Shown piece by piece: positions 1 through 8,320 of a stretch of 57,063 bases of DNA. Position 1 is the stretch's first letter. The number at the start of each line of letters is the position of its first letter. The notes under the pieces were generated by a model, which was given only the letters and a program-made list of their open reading frames with translations, ran no database searches and had not been told where the DNA came from. A program made the translations under genes and the position numbers. Origin of the DNA: Bdellovibrionales bacterium (lineage in GTDB: Bacteria > Bdellovibrionota > Bdellovibrionia > Bdellovibrionales > JAMPXM01); NCBI GenBank assembly GCA_005808505.1, contig SYLX01000028.1:1-57063 (forward strand). The letters run 5' to 3'.

Positions 1-228
1 GAAGGCGTTTATCACCCAAGCGAGTCGATTCGCCGCTGGTTGGAAGTTCTTGGCTTTGACCTTTCCGCCCGGAGAGTTAACATCGAGAAGACGCTCAACC
101 GGATTCTCCTCTCGCGCTCGCCGACGTCGGATGAACTTCGTATTGTCGACAGCGTCCTTCAGCAAACGATCCGCAAGCTTGTTGGATCAAAGAAGGCGCC
201 CAAAAAAGGGACGGAGGGAGCAGAGTAA
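1..228 (+). CDS. C-terminal fragment of an unknown protein (start outside window)
   Basis: The reading frame is open from the first base of the window and closes at TAA 226-228, so this is the last 75 codons of a longer gene. A TTG at position 40 lies in frame, but nothing upstream of it looks like a ribosome site, and the frame continues to the left edge. The fragment has an amphipathic, probably helical stretch containing SRSPTSDELR and ends in a Lys/Gly/Glu-rich tail (SKKAPKKGTEGAE). I do not recognise the family. The SRSPTSDEL stretch faintly recalls C-terminal segments of some planctomycete-type secreted proteins, but this is too short to call. The lipoprotein gene begins 20 bases downstream, so the two may be co-transcribed. 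Confidence 0.6.
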   Translation, partial: EGVYHPSESIRRWLEVLGFDLSARRVNIEKTLNRILLSRSPTSDELRIVDSVLQQTIRKLVGSKKAPKKGTEGAE

Positions 229-247
229 ACCAGCAGCGAGGTGATCG

Positions 248-1126
248 ATGATTCGTTCCGCTATCTTTTGCATTCTGATTTTACTCAGCGCCTGCGGAAA
301 GAAAGACGAAGCCTTCGATACGACTCAAGACTCTACTTCTTACGCCCTTGAGTCCGCAACAGCCCTCCTTGGAAGCCTCGCAAACGACGCTGAGAACTCT
401 TCTTCGCTCATGAGCCGGGATCTCAACGCGACGGCCGCATGCTCGATCGCAACGGCCCGCTCGACCTGCGATGGCAACATTATCACGGTAAGCTGGCCAA
501 ACTGCACGCTAGCCCTCGGAAACAACAACGTTACCTTAAGTGGTGGATGGAGGAATACCTACAACGACGGAGTAGCTTGCACGACCGCACGATCAAGTGG
601 ACTCGCTTCGGGCGACAGCTTCACCCGCAACTATTTAGATTTCGGCGTTACGTTTCCGTTTGGTCGTCGCTTGACGACATCTTCAAATGCACACTCCGCC
701 TACGACGGAACCGCAATCCCAGCTACCGGCGTCACCGTCACAAACGTAGCTGGAACAAGGCAGATCACGATCCAAGGACTACGCCGGATTCTTGCCGGAT
801 CAAAAGGCGCGAAGTTCTTTGATCATTCCATCACCTCAAGCGCGATCGCCGTTACCGGCACACGGGCGGCTGGCACTCGCCTTGTCAATTCAGGATACCT
901 CACCGTTTACCACAATCTCGTCGGATATAAGGCGGTCTCGAGCTTCAGCAGCGTTCGTTGGGGTGAGGCTACCTGTTGTTTCCCGACTTCGGGCCGGGTG
1001 ACGACGACATTTAGCGGTTCACTTTCCGGAAATGCTGAACTTGTTTTTGGCCCCAGCTGCGGGACTGCAACGTTCACCGACACCAAAGGCAAGAGTGAAG
1101 CGGTCACGCTCTCGCAGTGCGAGTAA
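248..1126 (+). CDS. Putative secreted lipoprotein of unknown function
   Basis: This 292-residue protein starts with a short lipoprotein signal peptide (MIRSAIFCILILLSAC), with the lipobox LSAC placing the modified Cys at residue 16. The mature part is rich in Thr, Ser, Gly and Asn and low in charge, as in beta-rich exported proteins. It contains several Cys residues, including a CC pair in EATCCFP, which could form disulfides in the periplasm or outside the cell. No enzyme motif is visible. It lies 20 bases after the preceding partial gene and 11 bases before the next one, so it may be the middle gene of a short operon. The lipoprotein call rests on the signal sequence; the function is unknown. 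Confidence 0.8.
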   Translation: MIRSAIFCILILLSACGKKDEAFDTTQDSTSYALESATALLGSLANDAENSSSLMSRDLNATAACSIATARSTCDGNIITVSWPNCTLALGNNNVTLSGGWRNTYNDGVACTTARSSGLASGDSFTRNYLDFGVTFPFGRRLTTSSNAHSAYDGTAIPATGVTVTNVAGTRQITIQGLRRILAGSKGAKFFDHSITSSAIAVTGTRAAGTRLVNSGYLTVYHNLVGYKAVSSFSSVRWGEATCCFPTSGRVTTTFSGSLSGNAELVFGPSCGTATFTDTKGKSEAVTLSQCE

Positions 1127-1137
1127 GGAGCTTTGAG

Positions 1138-2322
1138 ATGTCTGCAGAGAAATCCCACGCTGTTCTTCAGCAAAAAATTGAGAACGTCCGTCGCGCGCTG
1201 AGTGCCGATAAATCCTCGCCGTCTAACGATTGGCCCTCATTGTCGACGCTCGCGAGGGCGCAAAGTTTCAGTGCGCTTTTTATCCAAGAGATGCTGGTGC
1301 TGGGCGATTTCTTCAAAGCCGTGAGCCAAGCGATGGAAGAGATCGTGAAACCGCTTCCTGAAACACCACGCTCAAAACGTTCGCGATCCCTCGCGATCAT
1401 TTACGACAATTTCGATACGCCAACCGCAAAAGCAGTTGTCGATGCGACGGCCGAAATTTTGCTCGACGCTGGTCGCGAAGATCGAAGAGCCATCACATGG
1501 CTTATCGAGGGGCTTAAAACTCCAAACGCAAGATGGAGTCAGCCTTATTTACAAGCGCTGAAGCAACTCAATCTCAGCTCGGCGGAAAAGTCAGAGCTCG
1601 TGGCGGAGATCGACGCGTTTGCGAAATTGGGTTGGGGTACAACTCAGTTTATCGTCAATGAGGTCAGCGAGGCGTTCGCGGACGACACGGAGGTGATCGA
1701 CCTCTTGACGAAAGCTGGGCACGAGCCTGAGCGGCATTTAGAGTCTCAAAAACGAAATACAGCCGAGCGCGAAGCGCATGTAAAAGCGTACGCAGAGAAA
1801 AGGAAAGCCGAACAACTGAAGGTGGCGTCTCTCTCTAATGATGAGGCCACGCTCAGAATTCTAAGGGAGAGCGAACAGTTTCCGATTCTCCTTACTGATC
1901 GTTGGTCGGACTTGATCAAAGATCCGCGCTTCTCCGCCGTGATCTCGCAAACGTTCCACGTCCCGCCTCCACATTTTATTAAAGAGTATGTTCCGGCATT
2001 GCGGCGGGTTTACGAGCATATTCTAACGGGAAGCGCCCACGATTTTCTGCTTGATCCTGATATCCGCTCAACCCACGCGAGAGTGAAAAGTTCTGAACGG
2101 TTTTTAGATACCGAAGGTCCCACCTACAGACTCGTCTACGAGTACAGAACAGAAGATCGCCAGCGCTTCGAGTTTGCGATTACCCGCGGATACGATGGTA
2201 TGCACGCGGCGATCGCGGGTTGGGGCACTGATGCTCTCGAGAGGTATTTTGGTGAAGGAAGTGAATTTCTTTGTCACTACCGTGCGAGTGATCCCAAAGA
2301 TCACAAGTTTTACGATCCTTGA
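1138..2322 (+). CDS. Conserved-looking cytoplasmic protein of unknown function
   Basis: The ATG at 1138 was chosen because AAGGAG lies about seven bases upstream; an in-frame GTG at 1117 has no such site. The 394-residue product has no signal peptide or membrane segment. It is largely alpha-helical by composition, with a charged stretch in the middle (around residues 200-225, rich in Glu, Lys and Arg) that may be a short coiled coil. The C-terminal third has alternating hydrophobic residues that look like a separate mixed alpha/beta domain. I recognise no family. Its end overlaps the convergent ribD gene by 13 bases, so no separate terminator fits between them. Confidence 0.7.
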   Translation: MSAEKSHAVLQQKIENVRRALSADKSSPSNDWPSLSTLARAQSFSALFIQEMLVLGDFFKAVSQAMEEIVKPLPETPRSKRSRSLAIIYDNFDTPTAKAVVDATAEILLDAGREDRRAITWLIEGLKTPNARWSQPYLQALKQLNLSSAEKSELVAEIDAFAKLGWGTTQFIVNEVSEAFADDTEVIDLLTKAGHEPERHLESQKRNTAEREAHVKAYAEKRKAEQLKVASLSNDEATLRILRESEQFPILLTDRWSDLIKDPRFSAVISQTFHVPPPHFIKEYVPALRRVYEHILTGSAHDFLLDPDIRSTHARVKSSERFLDTEGPTYRLVYEYRTEDRQRFEFAITRGYDGMHAAIAGWGTDALERYFGEGSEFLCHYRASDPKDHKFYDP

Positions 2323-3494
2323 TAGCGAAGGCGCGCGGTCCAATAGAGGTCCTCGCCTAAGAGTTCGCGGTGGGAGCGATCTAGCTGGATCTTCCCGCTC
2401 ATTTGGTCGTTTCCAAAATGAGTACTCCACGCAAGCCCGTGCTTTCCTCCGAGAAGCGAAGGAGCGAGATAGAGATGAAGGCGTTGGGCTTTCCTCTCGC
2501 GGACAAATGCGCCAACCGTGTGGGCGCCGCCTTCGACCATAATCGAAGTCAGGCCTTCGGTTCTCAAACGAGCAAGTGCCGCGGTGACGTTGAATTCACC
2601 TGACTCATCCGCAGGAGCAGAGATCACGCGAACGCCACTTGGATTGGTGAGCGCCACGCCCTCACGAACAATGACGAAGACTGAGTGCGGATCGCGAACG
2701 CGAAGGAGATTGGAGTTCGCGAGCATCGTGAGGATCTGCCCGTCAGGATCGAAAACCACGACTTTGTTTTTAAATTCAGGATACGCGGGATGCCGCACGT
2801 TCAGCGACGGATTGTCAGCAACGAACGTATTGCGACCAATTGCGATCGCGTCGTATCGCGCGCGAATCAGCTGCACGTGCTCGCGCGCTTTCTCACCTGT
2901 GATCCACTTGCTCTCACCCGAAACAAACGCCATCTTGCCGTCGAGACTCGATGCAAGCTTCAGCGCCACGAAGGGCTCTTGCGAGCGATGAAAGTAAAGA
3001 AAAATTTCAGCAAGTTCTTCCGAGAGCGCAATCAGCTCTTCGCGATCCTCTATCTCGGCACGCTCAGATAACGGGCGTGCGTCGACTCCGGCTTCGCGAA
3101 GGATCGCAGCACCTTTACCCGCAACGAGGGGAAAAGGATCCTCAACCGCATACGTCACGCTTGCGGGCTTAAGAGGCGCAAGCGTTCGAGCGCAAGAAGG
3201 TGTGCGCCCCTGATGAGCACAAGGCTCAAGCGTTACGTAGATGTGTCCACCGGCAATTTGGGCGGCGTGTTTTTCTGAGTCGATTTTTTTGAGCGCGTCG
3301 ATCTCTGCATGATCAAACCCAATCCGCCGATGAGCACCCACCGCCAAAAGGCGGTGTTCGCGATCGACGATGGTGCAGCCGACGAGAGGATTGGGCGAGA
3401 CATAGCCAGCTCCTTTGCGTCCTTCTTCGATCGCCAAGCGCATTGCTTGGCTTGGGCTCACGATCTGGCCAGGAACGAAGGACTCTGCACTCAC
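2310..3494 (-). CDS. ribD: Bifunctional riboflavin biosynthesis deaminase/reductase RibD
   Basis: RibD carries out two successive steps of riboflavin synthesis, deaminating the pyrimidine ring and then reducing the ribose side chain with NADPH. The N-terminal deaminase has the zinc motifs HAE (residues 62-64) and PCAHQGRTPSC (91-101). The C-terminal RibD_C reductase follows, with SSLDGKMAF and a late MVEGGAHTVG loop. The length of 394 residues is slightly above the usual 360-380. I chose the GTG at 3494 because its GTGA overlaps the TGA stop of hmgA, a typical translational-coupling arrangement; an ATG 16 codons further in would cut into the start of the deaminase domain. No other rib gene is in the window, and the link to tyrosine catabolism is unusual. 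Confidence 0.92.
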   Translation of the reverse strand: MSAESFVPGQIVSPSQAMRLAIEEGRKGAGYVSPNPLVGCTIVDREHRLLAVGAHRRIGFDHAEIDALKKIDSEKHAAQIAGGHIYVTLEPCAHQGRTPSCARTLAPLKPASVTYAVEDPFPLVAGKGAAILREAGVDARPLSERAEIEDREELIALSEELAEIFLYFHRSQEPFVALKLASSLDGKMAFVSGESKWITGEKAREHVQLIRARYDAIAIGRNTFVADNPSLNVRHPAYPEFKNKVVVFDPDGQILTMLANSNLLRVRDPHSVFVIVREGVALTNPSGVRVISAPADESGEFNVTAALARLRTEGLTSIMVEGGAHTVGAFVRERKAQRLHLYLAPSLLGGKHGLAWSTHFGNDQMSGKIQLDRSHRELLGEDLYWTARLRYQGS

Positions 3495-4597
3495 TTGACC
3501 ATCCAAGACTTCCAATACTCGGTCAGCTCGATCCGATCGAGCGCCGGATCGCGCATCAGCGGCCAACGCGAATCGATCATGACGGCTTTTTCATCCGTGT
3601 GAGTTTTGGTTTTTACTTTCTCCGCCGCTTTCGGATGTGGTCCGTGCGGGAAGCCCGCCGGATGGAAACTCATCATCCCCGCGTGGAGGTTCGTGCGGCT
3701 AAAGAAGTCACCGTCGTGATAGAAGAGGATCTCATCGTAGTCGATGTTCTGGTGATAAAACGGAACGCGCAGAGCATCGGCTTCTTCTTCCAGCGGGCGC
3801 GGGAGGAAGGAGCAAACCACAAAACCGCGAGCCGCAAACGTCGTGTGCACGCTCGGAGGCAAATGCACGCGGTGGCTTGTGATCGGCATGATGTGATCCA
3901 TGTGCAGCGTGAAGGGGAAGAGATCCCCTTTCCAACCCTGAACGTCGAAGATGTTCGCGTCGTACGTGATCTTCGTCATCTGATCAGTGTGCTTGATATT
4001 GATTTCGCGGCAGTCGACGTTCTTCTCGCGCATGACGGCGTAGAGCTTATCCAGATTCGGTTTTCCGAGGGCATTCATGTCCCACGGTGCGTGGCGACCA
4101 ACGATCCCACGCTCAGGCTCACGGAAGTGTGAGGTGCGGTTCTCGATCAAAAGAAAATTCGTGGGCTCGTTCAACAAGAACGCATGCGTGATGCATTTTT
4201 GAATCGTGATGTAAGAGCCTGGAGTAAACTCAAGGAGTCCGTACTCCGTGAGTACGAAGCCCGAGCCTTTGTGACAGAAATAAAGCCAGTCACCATCGGC
4301 GTTCCGGCGCGCTTGCAAACGATCGGGAGCTTCCGGCTGAAGCCACATGTTCGAGACCGTGAGATCGTTGTTGTAGAGAAGTCGCTGTGAGCCGGAGCTG
4401 GCTTCAAGCTTCACGAGGTCAAACATGCGAGGCTTCAACGGGCCCTCGATGTTCACCCAACGTGTACTCGGCTTTTCTTTGATGAGATGGGAGACAGGGC
4501 CAAAAAATCCTTCAAGGCCCTGTTCTTCTTCGAAGAAACCTTCAGGAATTCCCTTGTGCCCTTGGCGAGTCGGTTTCCCTTGCGTGAAGTGATGCAT
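3491..4597 (-). CDS. hmgA: Homogentisate 1,2-dioxygenase
   Basis: The enzyme opens the aromatic ring of homogentisate using non-haem iron, giving maleylacetoacetate in tyrosine and phenylalanine breakdown. The 368-residue protein has the cupin-type signature of this family. HQNIDYDE and the C-terminal HPAGFPHGPHP (residues 312-322) supply the likely iron-binding His and Glu residues. It is shorter than the roughly 440-residue human and Pseudomonas enzymes and resembles the compact bacterial form. A strong purine-rich site (GGGAGGAGAGAG) precedes the ATG at 4597. hppD lies 69 bases upstream on the same strand, separated by a hairpin. The TGA stop overlaps the GTG of ribD by four bases. Genes for the next two pathway steps are not in the window. 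Confidence 0.9.
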   Translation of the reverse strand: MHHFTQGKPTRQGHKGIPEGFFEEEQGLEGFFGPVSHLIKEKPSTRWVNIEGPLKPRMFDLVKLEASSGSQRLLYNNDLTVSNMWLQPEAPDRLQARRNADGDWLYFCHKGSGFVLTEYGLLEFTPGSYITIQKCITHAFLLNEPTNFLLIENRTSHFREPERGIVGRHAPWDMNALGKPNLDKLYAVMREKNVDCREINIKHTDQMTKITYDANIFDVQGWKGDLFPFTLHMDHIMPITSHRVHLPPSVHTTFAARGFVVCSFLPRPLEEEADALRVPFYHQNIDYDEILFYHDGDFFSRTNLHAGMMSFHPAGFPHGPHPKAAEKVKTKTHTDEKAVMIDSRWPLMRDPALDRIELTEYWKSWMVK

Positions 4598-4635
4598 CTC
4601 TCTCCTCCCTACTCAGCTTGGCTTTTAAAACTCTA

Positions 4636-4657
4636 AAGGCAGCCCGTGAGCTGCCTG
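4636..4657 (-). terminator. Hairpin between hppD and hmgA, possible partial terminator
   Basis: A perfect 7-bp stem (AGGCAGC with GCTGCCT, loop of six) lies just after the hppD stop. On the minus strand it is followed by TTAGAGTTTTAAAA, an interrupted U-rich tract. It could stop a fraction of transcripts and so make less hmgA-ribD message than hppD message, or protect the 3' end of a processed hppD message. Confidence 0.5.
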
Positions 4658-4666
4658 AAGAACATT

Positions 4667-5713
4667 TTAGAGAACTCCTCTAATCCGTTGGTCTTCTTCC
4701 ATCGCATCGAAGAGCGCCTGGAAGTTGCCGTCGCCGAAACCATCGTGGCCTTTGCGTTGGATAATCTCAACGAAAATGGGTCCGACCTGATTCTTCGTGA
4801 AGATCTGCAGCAGGTAGCCCTTCTCGTCGCCATCCGCGAGGATTCCGAGTTTTTTCAACGGCGGAATATCTTCGCGCATGTTCGGAAGTCGCTTCGGCAA
4901 ATTGCCGTAGTAAGTTTCAGGAGGTGCCGCGAGGAACTGGATGCCTTCACGCTGAAGACTATCGACGGATCCAACGATATCCGGGCTTAAAAGCGCGATG
5001 TGCTGAATGCCGGAGCCTTTGTACTCATCCAGATATTCTTGGATTTGCGATTTAGAATCTTGCGGCTCGTTGATCGGAATCGCGAACTTATTGTCCGGGC
5101 TCCACATCACTTTCGAGAACAAACCAGTCGATTTCCCCTTGATGTCGAAGTAGCGACGCTCCTGGAATCCGAAGATCTTCGAATAGAAATCACACCACTT
5201 CTGCATCTCGCCGCGCGGAACGTTGTTCGTCATGTGATCAACAACGGTGAGGCCTTTGCCAATCGGACGACGATCGTCGGTGACCCATTCCCAAGAATCG
5301 TAGATTTCACCTTTGGGTCCGTACTGATCGACGAAGTAAACGATCGAATCGCCGATGCCGTAGATCGCCGGAAGGTTGTACGACTTGAGTTTCTCGTCGG
5401 TGTAGGGACGAGCGCCACGTTCAACCGCGATTTCAAATGCCTCCTGCGCGTTTTGAACGCGGAAGCCCGTCGAACAAGCGCAAGGCCCATGAGCCTTTTT
5501 GAACTGCGCTGCGAACGCTTCGGGATCGCTGTTGATGATGAAGTTGATGTCGGCCTGGCGATAAAGTCGGAGCGGACGTTGCTTATGACGGGCCACGAGC
5601 TTCATGCCCAGGCGGTCCATCATCGTTTCGAGCACGCGGTCATCTGGGCTTGCGAACTCGATAAACTCGAGTCCGTCGAGGCCAAGGGGGTTGACGGGCG
5701 CGTTTGCCTGCAT
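4667..5713 (-). CDS. hppD: 4-hydroxyphenylpyruvate dioxygenase
   Basis: The enzyme converts 4-hydroxyphenylpyruvate, the transamination product of tyrosine, to homogentisate, the substrate of the downstream HmgA. It has the two-domain vicinal-oxygen-chelate fold. The three iron ligands can be placed at His160 (VDHMTNNV), His238 (IQHIAL) and Glu316 (FVEIIQRKG). The length of 348 residues matches bacterial HPPDs. A clear AGGAGG precedes the ATG at 5713. The gene is probably the first of an hppD-hmgA-ribD operon. A maleylacetoacetate isomerase and a fumarylacetoacetase would be needed to complete the route and are not in this window. Confidence 0.95.
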   Translation of the reverse strand: MQANAPVNPLGLDGLEFIEFASPDDRVLETMMDRLGMKLVARHKQRPLRLYRQADINFIINSDPEAFAAQFKKAHGPCACSTGFRVQNAQEAFEIAVERGARPYTDEKLKSYNLPAIYGIGDSIVYFVDQYGPKGEIYDSWEWVTDDRRPIGKGLTVVDHMTNNVPRGEMQKWCDFYSKIFGFQERRYFDIKGKSTGLFSKVMWSPDNKFAIPINEPQDSKSQIQEYLDEYKGSGIQHIALLSPDIVGSVDSLQREGIQFLAAPPETYYGNLPKRLPNMREDIPPLKKLGILADGDEKGYLLQIFTKNQVGPIFVEIIQRKGHDGFGDGNFQALFDAMEEDQRIRGVL

Positions 5714-5791
5714 GGAATCCTCCTAAAAAGCGGCGATCAAAAGTCTGAGCAAAAACTCTTTAGCACAGTTTTGCCTAGCGAAGAATGGCAT

Positions 5792-7090
5792 TCATCTTGT
5801 CTCAGCCGCAGGCTGATGCAGAGCGCCAGTCGCTTTCCCATCTTCAAGCGTTTTACCTGCCTGGCGGTAGAAATCGACGACGTTAGGGTCAACGCGGATT
5901 GATCGAGCTTCCCACTTCTCGACCCAAAGATCGTCACCCTGGGTGAGACGGCTTAGCGCCACGTAGGCTTGGCCTGGCTCCCAAAGCTGCGAGAGGTTGA
6001 CTGACATTCGATCCAAAGTCGCGCCTTGAGATTTGTGAATAGTTGAGGCCCACGCCAGCGAGACAGGGAAATTGACCGCCGAAGCGACGACATCTCCCTC
6101 GGCGTCCAACATCGAAAACGAAGCTTTTTCGATTTCGCAAAGCCGACCGTTGAGAAGTTCGATTGTCAGCTTCTGAGGTTGGATTTTTGTGATGTGCCCA
6201 GTACTGCCGTTCACCCACCGACCTTGCGGATCATTCTGCCGGAGCATGATGAGCGCTCCCTCCTTGAGCGAAAGCTCATCCGGAATCGGAGTGTATTTTT
6301 TTAAGTTCTCAACCGCTCGAGCATCGCCCGAGTAGACTGTCGCAAAACGCTGAACGGGCTTATCGATCGCATCAAGCTTGCGCAGATTGAAGCGCTCGGT
6401 TTCTTCACGCCGAGGAAAGAGCCTTGTGCCGTCGAAATCTTCCGGCGGAGCTTTGGTTTTTGCGTCGAGGTAAGAGCGAACTTGCTCATTCACGATGCCG
6501 TCGCGAACCATACTCAAAATTTTCATGAACTCTTCGTCTTTGCAGCGAGTCTGCGTGCGCAGAAAACAAGTTTCAAACGCGGACCATTGCCAAACCGGAT
6601 CAAGAAAAGCCCAACCGCGCGCATTTGAAGTCTTGCGCTCAACGGGTGGAAGCTGAGCGAAATCACCTACGGCCACAACGCGCAGACCTCCCCACGGCAG
6701 ATCGCTATCGCGCACTCGGCGGGCGATGATTTCAGCCGCACGCAAGGTTTGGCCTGAGAGCATCGAAATTTCGTCAACGATGAATCCAGAGATTTTCTTC
6801 AAGCGGCGAACCACTTGGCGATTCTTTGACGCTTTTTCCACCGTTGCTTCCACACCTCCTTCCATGATCCCGAGACCAAAGAAGCTGTGGAAAGTTCTTC
6901 CACCAACGAGAACAGCCGCTGCGCCCGTGCTCGCGAGAACCGGAAAGTCTCGCGTGTCTTTCTCACGGAGGTAGTAGCGCACAAGAAAGCTTTTTCCGCT
7001 GCCGGCACCGCCCGTAACGAAGACGTTAGATGTACCCTTCAGAGCGGCGTAAGCCCGCTCCTGGCAATCGGTGAGTTGGATTTGGAACAT
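5792..7090 (-). CDS. PIF1-like superfamily 1 DNA helicase
   Basis: This 432-residue ATP-dependent helicase probably unwinds DNA 5' to 3'. It has the Walker A motif GGAGSGKS (residues 27-34), motif II DEIS (106-109), the family motif GDFAQLPPV (142-150) and, near residue 370, TIHKSQGATLD, the late helicase motif of the PIF1/RecD group. The ATG at 7090 was preferred over an upstream in-frame start because GGGAGA lies about eight bases before it and because homologous proteins begin close to the first ATP motif. It is transcribed divergently from the TlpA-like gene. Bacterial PIF1-like proteins are often accessory, and nothing nearby shows which replication or repair process this one serves. Confidence 0.9.
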   Translation of the reverse strand: MFQIQLTDCQERAYAALKGTSNVFVTGGAGSGKSFLVRYYLREKDTRDFPVLASTGAAAVLVGGRTFHSFFGLGIMEGGVEATVEKASKNRQVVRRLKKISGFIVDEISMLSGQTLRAAEIIARRVRDSDLPWGGLRVVAVGDFAQLPPVERKTSNARGWAFLDPVWQWSAFETCFLRTQTRCKDEEFMKILSMVRDGIVNEQVRSYLDAKTKAPPEDFDGTRLFPRREETERFNLRKLDAIDKPVQRFATVYSGDARAVENLKKYTPIPDELSLKEGALIMLRQNDPQGRWVNGSTGHITKIQPQKLTIELLNGRLCEIEKASFSMLDAEGDVVASAVNFPVSLAWASTIHKSQGATLDRMSVNLSQLWEPGQAYVALSRLTQGDDLWVEKWEARSIRVDPNVVDFYRQAGKTLEDGKATGALHQPAAETR

Positions 7091-7156
7091 GGGTTTCTCC
7101 CTGAGTCGACGAAGGTCCAAGCTGACATTGGGTGGCGAGTATGGCAAACCACTTCC

Positions 7157-7795
7157 ATGATGAATTCGGAAAAGAACGAGACAAAATCCGTGCTGAGTCC
7201 CATTTCACGTTTATTCGTTTTGACGGCGATTGCCTTCGGAACGCTGTCCGCCTTCGGAAACCTTTTCGGAGGCACTGCAAGATCCATTGCGCAAGCAGCG
7301 CCCGTTACGATGCAAGCGCTCACGTCAACTGAACTCAAAGCAAAGTTCAAATCGAAGGGCGTAAAGGTTACGGTGGTAAACCTTTGGGCCACTTGGTGTG
7401 CGCCCTGTAAGACGGAACTTCCGGACTTCCTAAAAATCAAAAAGGATTACGCTTCCAAAGGGCTTCAACTGATCCTCGTATCCGCGGATAGCGCCGATGA
7501 GCTCAAGGACGCCGCCCTCTTTCTCGATCAGATTGGCGTCGACTTTCCGACCTTCCGTTTGGGTGAAGATCCCGAGCCCTTCGTAAAAGCGGTGGAACCG
7601 AACTGGTCGGCCACTCTCCCGACTACGCTCGTTTTCGACGCCGAGGGGAGAAAAGTGAAAACTTGGGTGGGCGCGATCGACGCGAAAACGCTCCGCACGG
7701 AGATCGATAAAGTCCTTAAAGGAGGCGGCAAAGCCTCCAAAACGGGGCTTTCTGCTCCGGTCATTGATTCCGGGCGGAAAATCAGTTCTTATTGA
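7157..7795 (+). CDS. TlpA/ResA-like thiol-disulfide oxidoreductase, exported or membrane-anchored
   Basis: The protein has 212 residues. After a charged N-terminus there is a hydrophobic segment (about residues 18-38) that is a signal peptide or membrane anchor, with a possible cleavage site near AQAAP. The thioredoxin-fold domain then carries the active site WATWCAPCK with Cys81 and Cys84, and a cis-Pro loop in LPTTLVF. Proteins of this type reduce disulfides in the periplasm, for example in cytochrome c maturation. Two ATG codons are adjacent (7157 and 7160) and there is no strong ribosome site, so the exact start is uncertain. A hairpin overlapping the stop leads into the rhodanese gene, so the two are probably co-transcribed and both deal with sulfur chemistry. 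Confidence 0.85.
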   Translation: MMNSEKNETKSVLSPISRLFVLTAIAFGTLSAFGNLFGGTARSIAQAAPVTMQALTSTELKAKFKSKGVKVTVVNLWATWCAPCKTELPDFLKIKKDYASKGLQLILVSADSADELKDAALFLDQIGVDFPTFRLGEDPEPFVKAVEPNWSATLPTTLVFDAEGRKVKTWVGAIDAKTLRTEIDKVLKGGGKASKTGLSAPVIDSGRKISSY

Positions 7796-7812
7796 GTCCT
7801 TTGAGAGGACTC
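7794..7812 (+). other. Intercistronic hairpin between the thioredoxin and rhodanese genes
   Basis: GAGTCCT and AGGACTC form a perfect 7-bp stem with loop TTGAG. It begins inside the stop codon of the upstream gene and is followed by A-rich sequence and the ribosome site AGAGGTG of the rhodanese gene. There is no T tract on the plus strand, so it is more likely an mRNA-stability or translation element than a terminator. Confidence 0.4.
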
Positions 7813-7829
7813 AAAAAAGAGGTGATTCT

Positions 7830-8195
7830 ATGAAAAAGACTCCTGTGTCTTTCGAGACGGCTGCGCACAATCCTCAACTGCCTCAAGTGCAAGACATCGA
7901 CGCAGCCGAACTCTGGAAGAAGAAAGACTCCGTTCACATTGTCGACGTACGTCGTCCCGACGAATACACTGGTGAGCTTGGTCATATTGCGGGCTCTAAA
8001 CTCATTGTTCTCGACACGATCCCTGAACACGTGAACGAGCTCCCAAAAGACGAGTCGATCGTTTTCGTTTGCCGAAGCGGCATGCGTTCCGCACAAGCGA
8101 CCGCCTTCGCTCTCGAAAATGGTTTTGAGCACGTCTACAACATGAAGGGCGGAATGCTCCGCTGGAACGAGCTCGGTCACACCATTGAGAAATAA
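7830..8195 (+). CDS. Rhodanese-like sulfurtransferase
   Basis: This 121-residue single-domain rhodanese has the active-site loop CRSGMRS with the sulfur-carrying Cys81, and the entry motif VDVRRPDEYTGELGHIAGS. Such proteins accept sulfur as a persulfide and pass it to cyanide, thiols or biosynthetic partners. There is no signal peptide, so it should act in the cytoplasm. The ATG at 7830 has AAGAGGTG about seven bases upstream; the frame is open further upstream but overlaps the preceding gene. It is likely co-transcribed with the TlpA-like thioredoxin gene, but the specific substrate cannot be read from the sequence. Confidence 0.88.
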   Translation: MKKTPVSFETAAHNPQLPQVQDIDAAELWKKKDSVHIVDVRRPDEYTGELGHIAGSKLIVLDTIPEHVNELPKDESIVFVCRSGMRSAQATAFALENGFEHVYNMKGGMLRWNELGHTIEK

Positions 8196-8320
8196 TGGGC
8201 GAAAAATCATCAGCGTTAAGGTCGATGGGAGCTTCTGTGCTCTCGCCTCTTCGACCGCAGGATCAAATTGGATTTCGGTCCTGACCCTCATCAAGAACGA
8301 ACTAGAAAGTACGAAGTAAA

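Noticed and set aside
2310..3494. FMN riboswitch control of ribD
   Set aside because: The start of ribD lies inside hmgA, so there is no leader for a riboswitch, and no RFN-like sequence was seen upstream of hppD.
5000..5902. Plus-strand open frame of 300 codons antisense to hppD
   Set aside because: hppD has all three iron ligands and a strong ribosome site; the antisense frame has neither motif nor start site.
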